From Bifidobacterium reuteri DSM 23975 (lineage in GTDB: Bacteria; Actinomycetota; Actinomycetes; Actinomycetales; Bifidobacteriaceae), in NCBI RefSeq assembly GCF_000741695.1, contig NZ_JGZK01000017.1, positions 1-64,000 on the forward strand: DNA of 64,000 bases. Reading direction: 5' to 3'. The translations under genes were made by a program, and so were the position numbers. The notes beneath the pieces were generated by a model that saw nothing but the letters and a program-made list of their open reading frames with translations, was not told the DNA's origin and did not search any database. Of the stretch, positions 16,505 to 25,159 are shown piece after piece (the first letter of the stretch is position 1; each line of letters starts with the position of its first letter).

Positions 16505-17602
16505 CTATCGCCGCTCGATTTCGACGCCGGCGGTGTTGATGGGCAGGTGAAGCACACGCCAGTGGCCGGAGGCCAGCTGATTGACGGCCACCTGGTCGAT
16601 GGCCTCGCGGGCGTCGCCGTAGTGCAGCACGAGCACGCACGGGCCGGCACCGGAGACGGCGGCGGCATAGCCTTTGGAGCGGAACAGCGCGATGAGTTCG
16701 GTGGACGGCGGCATGAGCGGCGCACGGTACGGCTGATGCAGACGGTCCTGCGTCGCGGTGAACAGCAGCGCGTTAGCCTGAGCGGCCGCGGCGGCGAATG
16801 CGGCGGCGCTCACCGGCGCGTTCGCGGCAGCTGCAGCAACACCGGCATCACCGCCGAGCGCATCGGCACCGCCTTGTGCCGCAGCCTGGGCGAGCACCAC
16901 CGGGTTCATCGCAGCGGGCAGCAGTCCCACGCGGGAGACATTGTATACGGCGTCCTTGTGCGGCAGTTCCTTGGGCAGCGCCTGACGGGCCTTTTCGGTG
17001 GACAGCTCATAATCAGGCACGAACACGGCAGCTGTGATGGCCGGATCGACCGGATAGTTGACGGTGTGGAAGCTGCCGTGCAGCGGCTCGCCACCGGGGA
17101 TGGCCACCGAGCCGACGCCTTCAGCCGTGGCGAAGTCCCACGAGACCGTCAGCCCGCCGAAGACGGCCGGCGCCACGTTGTCCGGATGGCCCTCGATCTG
17201 GGCGGCCATGTCGAAAATGGCCGGACGATTAAGGTCGCCGGGCTGCGCAAAGGCGGCCGCCGCCGCGATGCCGGCCACGATGGCCTCGGCGGAGGATCCC
17301 ATGCCGCGCGCCTGCGGGATGTTGTTGGTGGCCTCAAGCGTGAAACCGAGCCGCCCCAGACCGAAGGTGGCGCAGGCTCGACGGAAGGTGGAGACCACCA
17401 AATGCGTCTCGTCGCGCGGCAGCGTGTCCTCGCCCTCGCCGTGGATGAACACATGGGCCACGCCGTCGGACGGGTCGGGGTTGAGCGTGAAGGTGAGCTC
17501 GTCGTGGTAGTCGAGCGCGAGGCCGACGGTGTCGAAGCCGGAGCCCAGATTGGCGGACGTGGCCGGCACGCGCACCTTGACCTGTGTGCAAATGGGATTC
17601 AT
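16505..17602 (-). CDS. thrB: Homoserine kinase
   Basis: A GHMP-family kinase that phosphorylates homoserine with ATP on the way to threonine. The 365 residues show the N-terminal VRVPATSANLGSGFDTVGLAL motif, the glycine/serine-rich phosphate loop ARGMGSSAEAIVAG near residue 100, and the C-terminal SGAGPCVLVL motif. Alanine-rich insertions around residues 220-245 make it slightly longer than typical enzymes (about 300). It lies downstream of hom, separated by 250 bp of repeats. AGAGGAAG precedes the ATG. Confidence 0.95.
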   Translation of the reverse strand: MNPICTQVKVRVPATSANLGSGFDTVGLALDYHDELTFTLNPDPSDGVAHVFIHGEGEDTLPRDETHLVVSTFRRACATFGLGRLGFTLEATNNIPQARGMGSSAEAIVAGIAAAAAFAQPGDLNRPAIFDMAAQIEGHPDNVAPAVFGGLTVSWDFATAEGVGSVAIPGGEPLHGSFHTVNYPVDPAITAAVFVPDYELSTEKARQALPKELPHKDAVYNVSRVGLLPAAMNPVVLAQAAAQGGADALGGDAGVAAAAANAPVSAAAFAAAAAQANALLFTATQDRLHQPYRAPLMPPSTELIALFRSKGYAAAVSGAGPCVLVLHYGDAREAIDQVAVNQLASGHWRVLHLPINTAGVEIERR

Positions 17603-17620
17603 ATAGCTTCCTCTGTGATT

Positions 17621-17736
17621 GGCTCCCTCTGATGAGGGGGCTGTCTAGTGTGAACGCGGCTGAGGGAGAGACCACCCTACCATGCTTTTCTCTCCCTCAG
17701 TCGGCTTCGCCGCCAGCTCCCTCATCAGAGGGAGCC
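17621..17736. repeat. Inverted pair of two-hairpin elements between hom and thrB
   Basis: 17621-17670 (GGCTCCCTC...GAGGGAGAG, with a degenerate centre containing CTAGTGTG) and 17690-17736 (CTCTCCCTCAG, CGGC/GCCG hairpin, CTCCCTC/GAGGGAG stem) face each other like copies a and b at 0.75-0.9 kb. A worn tandem copy follows at about 17740-17850 (GAAGCCGTTGATGCGG). The block splits the hom-thrB operon. Confidence 0.75.
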
Positions 17737-17854
17737 GTTGATGCGGATACTCCTCAAACCGATAAACCGCCAAGCCAACTCCCCCACCAGAGGAAGCCGT
17801 TGATGCGGGAGCCCCTCAAATCGATGCATCAGAGGGAGATGGCATTCATACCGA

Positions 17855-19171
17855 TCAGTCCAGCACGCGCAGGATGGACGGCTCGCCGGTCACGAAGTCG
17901 AGGGCCTGCACGGCCTTGACGGTCGCGCGCAACGTGTCCTCGTCGGTCAGATGGGTCACCACGCGCAGCTGCTGGATTTCGCCGTCGTAGCCGGGGTCGG
18001 TCAGCGTGGGCTTCAGGTCCTGGTTCACGCCGTTGATGGAGACGCCGTTCTTGGCGAACTCGGTGGCGATGGCGGCCAGCACGCCCGGCTTGTCGTGGAT
18101 GAGGAAGCGCACGGCGAAGGCTGCCTTGGAGGCGCTGACGGGGGCCTTGGGCAGGTTCTTGTACAGCGGAATGGACGGGCCGGTGCAGCCTGCGGCGATG
18201 TGACGGGCTTCGGTGACCACGTCGCCCACCACGGCGGAGGCGGTCGGCGCGCCGCCGGCGCCGCGGCCGTAGAACATGAGGTCGTCGGCGGCCTCGGCCT
18301 TGACGAAGATCGCGTTGAACGAGCCGTGCACAGAGGCGAGCGGATGAGACTCGGGCAGCAGCGCCGGGTAGACGCGGGCGGAGACGCCGGCCTCGCCGTT
18401 TTCGACGACCGCGAGCAGCTTGATGACCTTGCCTTCGGCGGTGGCAGCTGCGATGTCGTCGGCGGTGATCTTGGTGATGCCCTCGACGGACACGTCGTCG
18501 ATGGTCACTGGCGTGTGGAAGCCGAGGGTGGCCATGATGGCGGCCTTGTTGGCGGCGTCGTAGCCCTCGATGTCGCCGGTCGGGTCGGCCTCGGCGTAGC
18601 CCTTGGCCTGCGCGTCCTTGAGCACATCCTCGAACTGGAGGCCCTTGGTGGTCATCTCATCGAGGATGTAGTTGGTGGTGCCGTTGACGATGCCGAGCAT
18701 GCTGGTCACCTTGTCGCCCACGAGGGACTCGCGCAGCGGGCGCAGGAACGGGATCGCGCCGCCCACAGCCGCCTCAAAGTAGATGTCGACGCCCTTGGCC
18801 TCGGCGGCGGCGTAGATCTCCGGGCCGTACTTGGCCAGCAGCGCCTTGTTGGCGGTCACGACGGATGCGCCAGATTCGATGGCGGCGAGCACGAACTTGC
18901 GGGCCACGGTGGTGCCGCCGATGAGCTCGATGACGATGTCCGAGTTGGTGGCCACGCTCATGGTGTCCGTGGTGACAATGGACTGGTCGATCCACGGGAA
19001 CTTCTCGGTTTCCTTGGGGTCCAGGCAGGCCACGCCGGTCAGTTCGATCGGGCGGCCGATGCGGGCGGAAAGCTCATCCTTCTGCTCGACGATCAGACGG
19101 GCGGTCTGCGAACCGACCGTGCCGGCACCCAACAGGCCTACGCGAATCGGGGTTCCATTCAGTTCTGCCAC
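17855..19171 (-). CDS. hom: Homoserine dehydrogenase
   Basis: Reduces aspartate semialdehyde to homoserine, the branch toward threonine and methionine. The 438 residues carry an N-terminal NAD(P) fold (VGLLGAGTVGSQTARLI), the catalytic region (ANKALLAKYG, YFEAAVGGAIPFLRPLRES, GTTNYILDEM, YAEADPTGDIEGYDAANK) and a C-terminal ACT domain (RFLIHDKPGVLAAIATEFAKNGVSI) expected to confer threonine feedback control. The start is GTG with GGAAGGA upstream. It follows lysA by 108 bp, and a TACAAT hexamer in that gap could be an internal -10 element. Confidence 0.96.
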   Translation of the reverse strand: MAELNGTPIRVGLLGAGTVGSQTARLIVEQKDELSARIGRPIELTGVACLDPKETEKFPWIDQSIVTTDTMSVATNSDIVIELIGGTTVARKFVLAAIESGASVVTANKALLAKYGPEIYAAAEAKGVDIYFEAAVGGAIPFLRPLRESLVGDKVTSMLGIVNGTTNYILDEMTTKGLQFEDVLKDAQAKGYAEADPTGDIEGYDAANKAAIMATLGFHTPVTIDDVSVEGITKITADDIAAATAEGKVIKLLAVVENGEAGVSARVYPALLPESHPLASVHGSFNAIFVKAEAADDLMFYGRGAGGAPTASAVVGDVVTEARHIAAGCTGPSIPLYKNLPKAPVSASKAAFAVRFLIHDKPGVLAAIATEFAKNGVSINGVNQDLKPTLTDPGYDGEIQQLRVVTHLTDEDTLRATVKAVQALDFVTGEPSILRVLD

Positions 19172-19279
19172 TTTACCATTCCTTCCAAATACAAGCTTGA
19201 TTTCCCATTGTTATTGTACGGATTGATTCCTACAGCGACCGGGGACTGTCCATTCGTCCGCCGGCGTCATCAGCGGATG

Positions 19280-20920
19280 TCACTCGCTGACGTCGAGGTC
19301 CAGCAGGTCGTCGATCGTCTGACGGCGCAGCATCACATGCGCCCCGATCTCGCTGACAGCCACGACGGCCGGAATAAGCGCCTGGTTGTAGTTGCTCGCC
19401 ATCGTGCGGCCGTAGGCGCCGGTGACCGGCACGGCAAGGATGTCGCCGCGCCGCAAATCGGCGGGCAGCCTCACCTCATGCACCACGATGTCGCCGGACT
19501 CGCAGTGCATGCCGCAGACGCGCGCAAGCATCGTCTCGGCAGAGCCCGCCCGGTTCGCCAGTCGCGCGGTGTAATCGGCGCCGTACAGGGCTGGGCGGAT
19601 GTTGTCGGACATGCCGCCATCAACCGACACATACACGCGTTCGCTGATCGGGTTGCCTTCGGCATCCTTCGGCGCACGGTCGCCGTCGCCGCTCAGGTGC
19701 ACATGCTTGATGGTGCCCACGCGGTACAGAGTCACGCCTGCGGGGGCGACGATATAACGCCCCGGCTCGAACGAAATCGCGGGAGCCGGCATGCCGAGCG
19801 CACGATTGGTCTCGCCCACAGCCTTGGCCAAGCGGCCCAGCTCCACGTCGATGTCCATCGAATCCTCGCCATCCGTGTAGGCTACGGAGTAACCGCCGCC
19901 GAGGTCGATCTCCGGCAGGGTGAACGCATCGGTGGCGTACAAGGTCTTGCGCAGCAGCATCATGCGCTTGCCGGCCTGGATGAACGCGTCCGCATCATGG
20001 ATGTTGGAGCCGATGTGCGAGTGCGCGCCCACGAGCTCCAACACATCCTGATTGGCGAGGATGGTCTTCAGCACGGCGATGGCCGGACCGTCCGCGATGG
20101 CGGTCATCGCCTCGGCGAGCGCCTTGTCCTTGTCTGAAACCTGTTCGTGGCTCAAATCGTATGGGTAGCGAAGATTGTATTGCAGCTGACGTTCGCCCTT
20201 ATGTCCAACTTCCACACCGCCGTCCGCAGCGCTTGCGGCACTGTCCGCAGCAGCAGCAGTCGCTTCGGCGAATCGCGCATTGGTTACTGCCGGAGTGACG
20301 TCCGCGAGATTCTTGAGCGCGGTATCCAGTACGGCGGCATTCGCATTGGCCGGCAGCAGCGGTACGCCGAACTTCTGGTCCTCGTGCGCTGTGGAGATGT
20401 ATTCATGCCCGCCCGCGTGCACGCCGACGGTGACGCGCAGCATCACACGGGCGCGCTTGCCGAGACGACGCGCGATGGCCGCGATACGCTCGGGTTCCCC
20501 GGGCTCGTCAACGACGATCTTGGCGAAGCCCTGTTCGATGGCAAGCTCGATTTCGGCGTCGGACTTGTTGTTGCCGTGCAGCACCAGACGACGGCCGGGT
20601 GCACCGGCGGCGAGGGCGATGCGCATCTCCCCCATCGTGCAGGTGTCCACGTACATGCCGGCGTCGAGCACGAGCCGCACGATCTCCTTGGAGAGGAACG
20701 CCTTACCGGCGAAGCTCACGTGCGTGGTGGAGTTGTTGAATGCGGCGGCCGCGGCGCGCACAAAGTGCCGGGCGCGCTCATTGACCTCGTCGGTGTCGAT
20801 GAGATAGAGCGGCGAGCCAAACTCGTCCAGCAGCGATTCGGCCGTACGGCCGTGGAATTCAATGGCTCCGGTGGCCGGGTCCACGGCCGAAGCGGCGGGC
20901 CAGATATGGGTGATAGGCAT
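19280..20920 (-). CDS. lysA: Diaminopimelate decarboxylase
   Basis: A PLP-dependent fold-III enzyme that decarboxylates meso-diaminopimelate to lysine. In the 546 residues, the PLP lysine is in VSFAGKAFLSKEI, the barrel carries GNNKSDAE and HSHIGSNI, the glycine-rich phosphate site is EIDLGGGYSVAY and the substrate cysteine is in GMHCESGDIV. It is about 100 residues longer than usual because of an Ala-rich insert near residues 210-260. AAGGAGA precedes the ATG. It heads the lysA-hom-thrB cluster; a toxin-antitoxin pair lies upstream, between it and argS. Confidence 0.95.
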   Translation of the reverse strand: MPITHIWPAASAVDPATGAIEFHGRTAESLLDEFGSPLYLIDTDEVNERARHFVRAAAAAFNNSTTHVSFAGKAFLSKEIVRLVLDAGMYVDTCTMGEMRIALAAGAPGRRLVLHGNNKSDAEIELAIEQGFAKIVVDEPGEPERIAAIARRLGKRARVMLRVTVGVHAGGHEYISTAHEDQKFGVPLLPANANAAVLDTALKNLADVTPAVTNARFAEATAAAADSAASAADGGVEVGHKGERQLQYNLRYPYDLSHEQVSDKDKALAEAMTAIADGPAIAVLKTILANQDVLELVGAHSHIGSNIHDADAFIQAGKRMMLLRKTLYATDAFTLPEIDLGGGYSVAYTDGEDSMDIDVELGRLAKAVGETNRALGMPAPAISFEPGRYIVAPAGVTLYRVGTIKHVHLSGDGDRAPKDAEGNPISERVYVSVDGGMSDNIRPALYGADYTARLANRAGSAETMLARVCGMHCESGDIVVHEVRLPADLRRGDILAVPVTGAYGRTMASNYNQALIPAVVAVSEIGAHVMLRRQTIDDLLDLDVSE

Positions 20921-21230
20921 GGTGTCTCCTTGGATGTCCCTTGATGTCGTTCGACGTCTGCTGGCGCTTACAGGCGTCTGCAGAGGCGTATGGCCCTGAT
21001 TGCAGCAGCGTTTTCAGACTGGTCTGGCTACCACTGTGCCACATCGGTGTGCACAGTGCCGCCGGATATTCCATTGTGCGGGTCGTGCGGCACCATCCGA
21101 CCTGCAATGTGTGCGACTCGACGGCCCGAGCACGCGCGGTCCGCTGCTGCCCTCAGGTCTGCTTTTCATCAGGTCTGCCGTCCTCAGGCCCCGGCCGCTC
21201 AGCGGCCGATTATCCAGCGACTCTGAACCG
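20921..21230. other. Intergenic spacer lysA to toxin gene
   Basis: 310 bp on the upstream side of lysA. A short CACTGTGC/GCACAGTG inverted repeat lies near 21028-21055. I see no ORF with coding character and no clear promoter. It may hold the lysA promoter and the 3' end of the toxin transcript. Confidence 0.4.
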
Positions 21231-21521
21231 TCAGCTGAAGAGTTCGTCGTGGGAGCCGGTGCGCTGGAAGATGGCGAGATCGTCGGTGGTGCACCAGATA
21301 AGCAGCCAGTCGCCGGCGTTGGCGATATGGCATTCGTTGGAGCCCTTCCACTCTCCGGACAGCGTGTGCATGTTGTGGCGGCGTTTCAGCTCCTCGATGG
21401 ATTCGACGGTGTCGTCAAGGATGAGCCTGACCACCTGTCGCAAAGGAGCAGTATCAATCCGCTTTTTCCTCAGACGTTTGATATCCCTATTGAATCGAGG
21501 CGTGTATTCAGGTTCCAGCAT
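21231..21521 (-). CDS. Type II toxin, YafQ/RelE family mRNA interferase
   Basis: A 96-residue RelE-superfamily toxin that would cleave mRNA on the ribosome. YafQ features are visible: an N-terminal basic helix (FNRDIKRLRKKRID), HTLSGEWKGSNECHI and AGDWLLIWCTTDDLAIFQRTGSHDELF. The usual C-terminal catalytic histidine is represented by GSHDELF. The ATG at 21521 is two bases past the antitoxin stop; a TTG at 21527 overlapping that stop is an alternative start. It pairs with the DinJ/RelB-like gene just upstream. Confidence 0.88.
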   Translation of the reverse strand: MLEPEYTPRFNRDIKRLRKKRIDTAPLRQVVRLILDDTVESIEELKRRHNMHTLSGEWKGSNECHIANAGDWLLIWCTTDDLAIFQRTGSHDELFS

Positions 21522-21523
21522 AA

Positions 21524-21820
21524 TCAAATTCCCAAACTGGCGAACATATCATCAGCCGTCTTGAAATCATGCGTCCGGCCGTTCTTGATGATCTCCTGCG
21601 TTTCGCGGATGGCTTCGCGGCTTTCCTCGTTCGGCTTCTCCGATTCAAAGGTCAGTGGAATGCTGCGGGTGCGGGCCATCTGCGTCCAGAATGCACGCGT
21701 AGCGGAGGCGAGGGTGAGCCCGTACTCCTCGGCCACTTCCGACGCCTGGGCGATCACCTGTTTGCTCGCCCTGATGGCCTTGGATTCCGTCGCATTCGGG
21801 GAAGTCGTCACTGCGGTCAT
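21524..21820 (-). CDS. Type II antitoxin, RelB/DinJ family
   Basis: A 98-residue protein with an N-terminal ribbon-helix-helix-like segment (KQVIAQASEVAEEYGLTLASATRAFWTQMARTRSIPLTF), the RelB/DinJ pattern, and an acidic C-terminal tail for toxin binding. The start at 21820 follows a strong AAGGAGG; the longer upstream frame runs into the promoter. It would neutralise the YafQ-like toxin and repress its own operon through the palindrome about 50 bp upstream. Confidence 0.88.
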   Translation of the reverse strand: MTAVTTSPNATESKAIRASKQVIAQASEVAEEYGLTLASATRAFWTQMARTRSIPLTFESEKPNEESREAIRETQEIIKNGRTHDFKTADDMFASLGI

Positions 21821-21868
21821 GGCAATCCTCCTTAAATTCCAATGAACATACAGCCATATGTGCACAGT

Positions 21869-21887
21869 TGTGGCTAATATTACCACA
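21869..21887. promoter_or_regulatory. Candidate toxin-antitoxin operator
   Basis: TGTGG and CCACA surround the palindrome TAATATTA, 49 bp upstream of the antitoxin ATG. On the minus strand TAATAT could be the -10, so repressor binding would block transcription. Inference from symmetry and position. Confidence 0.4.
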
Positions 21888-21963
21888 TCAGCACCACGGT
21901 AGTGCACAAACCGGTGAACGATGTGCAAGCAAACCGCAAACCGCAATCGGTAAACAGCAGCAG

Positions 21964-22001
21964 AAAAACATGAGGCAGCCCCATAATCGGGACTGCCTCA
22001 T
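21964..22001 (-). terminator. Rho-independent terminator after argS
   Basis: ATGAGGCAG (21970-21978) pairs with CTGCCTCAT (21993-22001), extended by CCC/GGG. The minus strand continues into T5. It separates argS from the toxin-antitoxin operon. Confidence 0.85.
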
Positions 22002-22051
22002 TCGTCATATACGTCGCGAGCGTCGCGAAATACAGCGATGGCCGAAGGCCA

Positions 22052-23905
22052 TCACATCTTTTCCGGCGCAGAAACACCGAGCAGGTCGAGGCCAGCGGCG
22101 ATCACGTCGCGGACGGCGTCGTTGAGCTTGAGACGGGCGGCGGCGCGCGCCGGCTCCGGGTTCTTGGCGATTTCGAGGGCCTTGCGGGCCTCCTCGTCGC
22201 CGCGGACCTCCGGGTCGGTCAACGGCATCGGCACCACGCGTTCCACGTTGTACCACTTGTGGTAGGCGGCGGCCAGATCCTCAAGGTAATGCGCCACGCG
22301 ATGCGGGGCGCGCGCGTCGCCCGCCAAGGTCAGCAGCGCCGGCCACTGGGCGATCGCGGCGAGCACTTCGCCGTCCGCCTCGGTGTCCAGCAGGGACAGA
22401 TCGGCACCGTCATACGAGATGCCGGCGGCCTCGGCGTTGCGGTCCACGTTGCAGGAGCGGGCGTGCGCGTACTGCACGTAGTAAACCGGGTTGTCGTTGG
22501 AATGGGAGGCCAGCAGGTTGAGGTCGATGTCCACCGGCGAGTTGTAGTCGGTGCGGGCCAGCGAGTAGCGGGATGCGTCCACGCCGATGGCCTCGACCAG
22601 GTCGTCGATGGTGACGACGTTGCCGGCGCGCTTCGACATGCGCACGGCCTTGCCGTCCTTGAGCACATTGACCAGCTGACCGATGAGGATCTGCATGTTC
22701 TCGCCCGGCTTGTCGCCGAAGGCCGCGCACATGGCCATCATGCGGCCGATGTAGCCGTGGTGGTCGGCGCCGAGCATGTAGATGGCGATGTCGGCCGGGG
22801 CGGACGGCTTGCCGTCGCGGTGGCGCTTGTTCCAGTAGTAGGCGATATCGGCGGCGAAGTATGCGAATTCGCCGTTGGACTTGATGATCACTCGGTCCTT
22901 GTCGTCACCGTGCTTGGTGGACTCGAACCAGGTGGCACCGTCCTTCTCGTAGATGTCGCCGCGTTCGCGCAGCTCTTCGATGGCACGCGTCACCTCGCCA
23001 TCCTGATACAGGCTGTTCTCGTGGAACCAGACGTCGAAGTGCACGCGGAAGTCCTTCATGGACTTGCGGATCTCGTCGAACATCATCGGTACGGCGCGCT
23101 TGCGGAACTCCTCACGCAGCTCCGAATCGGATTCGCCGACCGGCTCGCCGTCGGCGTTGAGGCCTTGGTCCTCATGCTGGAGGGCGGTCAGGTCCACGCC
23201 GTCCGCCTTGGCCTCGTCCTGTACGCGGCGGGCGATCTCGTCGATATAGGCGCCCTTGTACCCATCGAACGGGGTTTCGGTCTGGTAGCCGGCCTCGCCG
23301 AGGTTGTTGGCGCGGGCCCATGCGGCCACCAGCGACTTGGCGAAGCGGTTGATCTGCTCACCGTGGTCGTTGAAGTAGTATTCGCGCACGACTTTGGCGC
23401 CGTTGGCTTCGAGCACGCGGGCCATCGAGTCGCCGGTGGCTGCCCAGCGGGTGCCGCCGATGTGGATCGGGCCGGTGGGGTTGGCGGAGACGAATTCGAG
23501 GTTCAGGGTCTTGCCGGCAAGGTGTTCGTTGCGACCGAACGTGGAGATGCCGCGTTCGTCCTTCACGGCGGCCAGCACCTGATCGACCACGGCGGCGGCC
23601 GAAGCGGAGTCAAGGGTGATGTTGATGAAGCCGGGGCCGGCCACTTCCACGGATTTGACGCCATCCGCCTCGGTGAGTTCGGCGGCGAACGGCTCAGCCA
23701 GGTCGCGCGGCTTCATACCGGCCTTCTTGGCCAGCTGCATGGCGATGTTGGAGGCCCAGTCGCCGTGCGCGCGATCCTTCGGGCGCATGACGGCGAGCTT
23801 GTCGACCGGCGGGATCAGATCGTCGGTCAGTTGGCCGGCTTTGCCCTCGGCAACCAGGTTGTGGGCAATCTTGGAAATCAGTTCACTTAAGGCTTCAGGA
23901 CTCAT
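22052..23905 (-). CDS. argS: Arginyl-tRNA synthetase
   Basis: A class I synthetase that charges tRNA-Arg. The 617 residues have the N-terminal tRNA-recognition domain, the HIGH-like motif in NPTGPIHIGGTRWAATGDS, the KMSK-equivalent in VRMSKRAGNVVTIDDLVE and a C-terminal anticodon-binding helical domain ending LLGVSAPEKM. The length is normal. TTGGAAG precedes the ATG. In bifidobacteria argS usually sits close to lysA; here a terminator and a toxin-antitoxin pair separate them. Confidence 0.97.
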   Translation of the reverse strand: MSPEALSELISKIAHNLVAEGKAGQLTDDLIPPVDKLAVMRPKDRAHGDWASNIAMQLAKKAGMKPRDLAEPFAAELTEADGVKSVEVAGPGFINITLDSASAAAVVDQVLAAVKDERGISTFGRNEHLAGKTLNLEFVSANPTGPIHIGGTRWAATGDSMARVLEANGAKVVREYYFNDHGEQINRFAKSLVAAWARANNLGEAGYQTETPFDGYKGAYIDEIARRVQDEAKADGVDLTALQHEDQGLNADGEPVGESDSELREEFRKRAVPMMFDEIRKSMKDFRVHFDVWFHENSLYQDGEVTRAIEELRERGDIYEKDGATWFESTKHGDDKDRVIIKSNGEFAYFAADIAYYWNKRHRDGKPSAPADIAIYMLGADHHGYIGRMMAMCAAFGDKPGENMQILIGQLVNVLKDGKAVRMSKRAGNVVTIDDLVEAIGVDASRYSLARTDYNSPVDIDLNLLASHSNDNPVYYVQYAHARSCNVDRNAEAAGISYDGADLSLLDTEADGEVLAAIAQWPALLTLAGDARAPHRVAHYLEDLAAAYHKWYNVERVVPMPLTDPEVRGDEEARKALEIAKNPEPARAAARLKLNDAVRDVIAAGLDLLGVSAPEKM

Positions 23906-24145
23906 TCTTCCAAGGATACCGGCCGCACCGACGTTTGCAGACTCCTCGCCTATGACTTCGCCTTCTCATTCGCGACCGGCCTGTGGCACTTGTGGCTGCG
24001 ACTGCGGATTCGCATGGATCCCCATGGACTCCCACGCATCACATTGGAGCGGAATAGGACCGTGGACGCACATCCGTGGCGATACATACCGCCCGAACTC
24101 CGCCAACAACAACCATCGCTTTTCCGCAGGGACCCGCCGAACCCC

Positions 24146-24172
24146 TATACATACCGACCGTCGGTATGTATA
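24146..24172. promoter_or_regulatory. Perfect 27-bp palindrome, TetR-type operator
   Basis: TATACATACCGAC (24146-24158), one central base, then its exact complement GTCGGTATGTATA (24160-24172). It lies about 130 bp before the regulator ATG. A half-site GATACATACCG occurs near 24081. Size and symmetry suit a TetR dimer controlling itself and the MFS exporter downstream. The rest of the 398-bp spacer from argS (23906-24303) shows only a strong AGGAAGGAGG before the regulator. Confidence 0.8.
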
Positions 24173-24303
24173 GTGCGAGCCAGCACTCGACAATCACAAG
24201 GTTTCCCTCCCTAGACGCAAATGCCGGCAGCACCCCATCGGCGGAATTCGGGGAAATCGAAAGATTGGGGAAACGACGGAAGTCCTTCAGGAAGGAGGAG
24301 CAC

Positions 24304-24951
24304 ATGGCACGCAACGCGCATCCGGAGGTGACCGAGCGCCGCATCCTTGAAGCGGCGCGTGATCTGTTCGTCGAGAAGGGATACGAAAAGACCACTGTCC
24401 AGAACATCGTGGACCGGCTCGGCGACCTCTCCAAAGGAGCGATCTACCATCATTTCAAATCCAAGGAAGCGATTCTGGACCGGCTGAACAGCGCCGATTG
24501 GGATTACAGCCAGGGACTCCGCGACCAAATCATGGCCCGAGAAGACCTCACCGGACTCGACAAGCTGCGGGCATTGTTCACCCTCGCCGTCAGCAACACG
24601 GAGCACAACAAGCTCAATCAAGCAGCGCTGCCGATGCTCAACGACCCGGTCTGCCTGGCCAACAACATGCATTTCTGGACCGCCGATCTGCCGGAGCATT
24701 GGCTGCCCATAATCGAGCAGGGCGTTGCGGATGGTTCGATTCCCACCGAATACCCGCGCGAAGCCGCCGAACTCATCGCCCTGCTCACCAATTACTGGCT
24801 ACTGCCCATGTTCTATCCTGCATCGTCCGCCTCACTGCGGCATCGCGTCCAGTGCATCGCCGCGATGATGAGCGCCATAGGCGTGCCGGTGTTCGACGAC
24901 AAGCTGATCGAACAAACCACTGATTTCTACGCATCGTTCGACAGTGAATAA
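24304..24951 (+). CDS. TetR/AcrR family transcriptional regulator
   Basis: The 215-residue protein has a typical N-terminal TetR DNA-binding domain: ERRILEAARDLFVEKGYEKTTVQNIVDRLGDLSKGAIYHHFKSKEAILD (residues 10-60). A divergent ligand-binding domain follows. The start at 24304 is preceded by AGGAAGGAGGAG; the longer upstream frame would cover the operator. It probably represses itself and the adjacent MFS exporter by binding the 27-bp palindrome, and is released by an exported compound. Ligand unknown. Confidence 0.92.
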   Translation: MARNAHPEVTERRILEAARDLFVEKGYEKTTVQNIVDRLGDLSKGAIYHHFKSKEAILDRLNSADWDYSQGLRDQIMAREDLTGLDKLRALFTLAVSNTEHNKLNQAALPMLNDPVCLANNMHFWTADLPEHWLPIIEQGVADGSIPTEYPREAAELIALLTNYWLLPMFYPASSASLRHRVQCIAAMMSAIGVPVFDDKLIEQTTDFYASFDSE

Positions 24952-25159
24952 TCATCTACCGTTGCGGCGGCGGCTTCGCTACGGCTGCAACCGTCGCAAG
25001 CGTTGCGACCAACCACCGATCCCAATCCCGCAGCCGTAACCGACCAATGCATTCGTCACACCAGCTGTATCCGCCACATATAGCCATAAGCCAACAAATC
25101 ACCGACTCCACCCCATCCCACCGATGAGGAATCATCTCAGGCACCATAAGGAATCATTT

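Noticed and set aside
17951-20137. 728-codon open frame opposite hom and lysA
   Set aside because: Antisense shadow of two enzymes with clear catalytic motifs.
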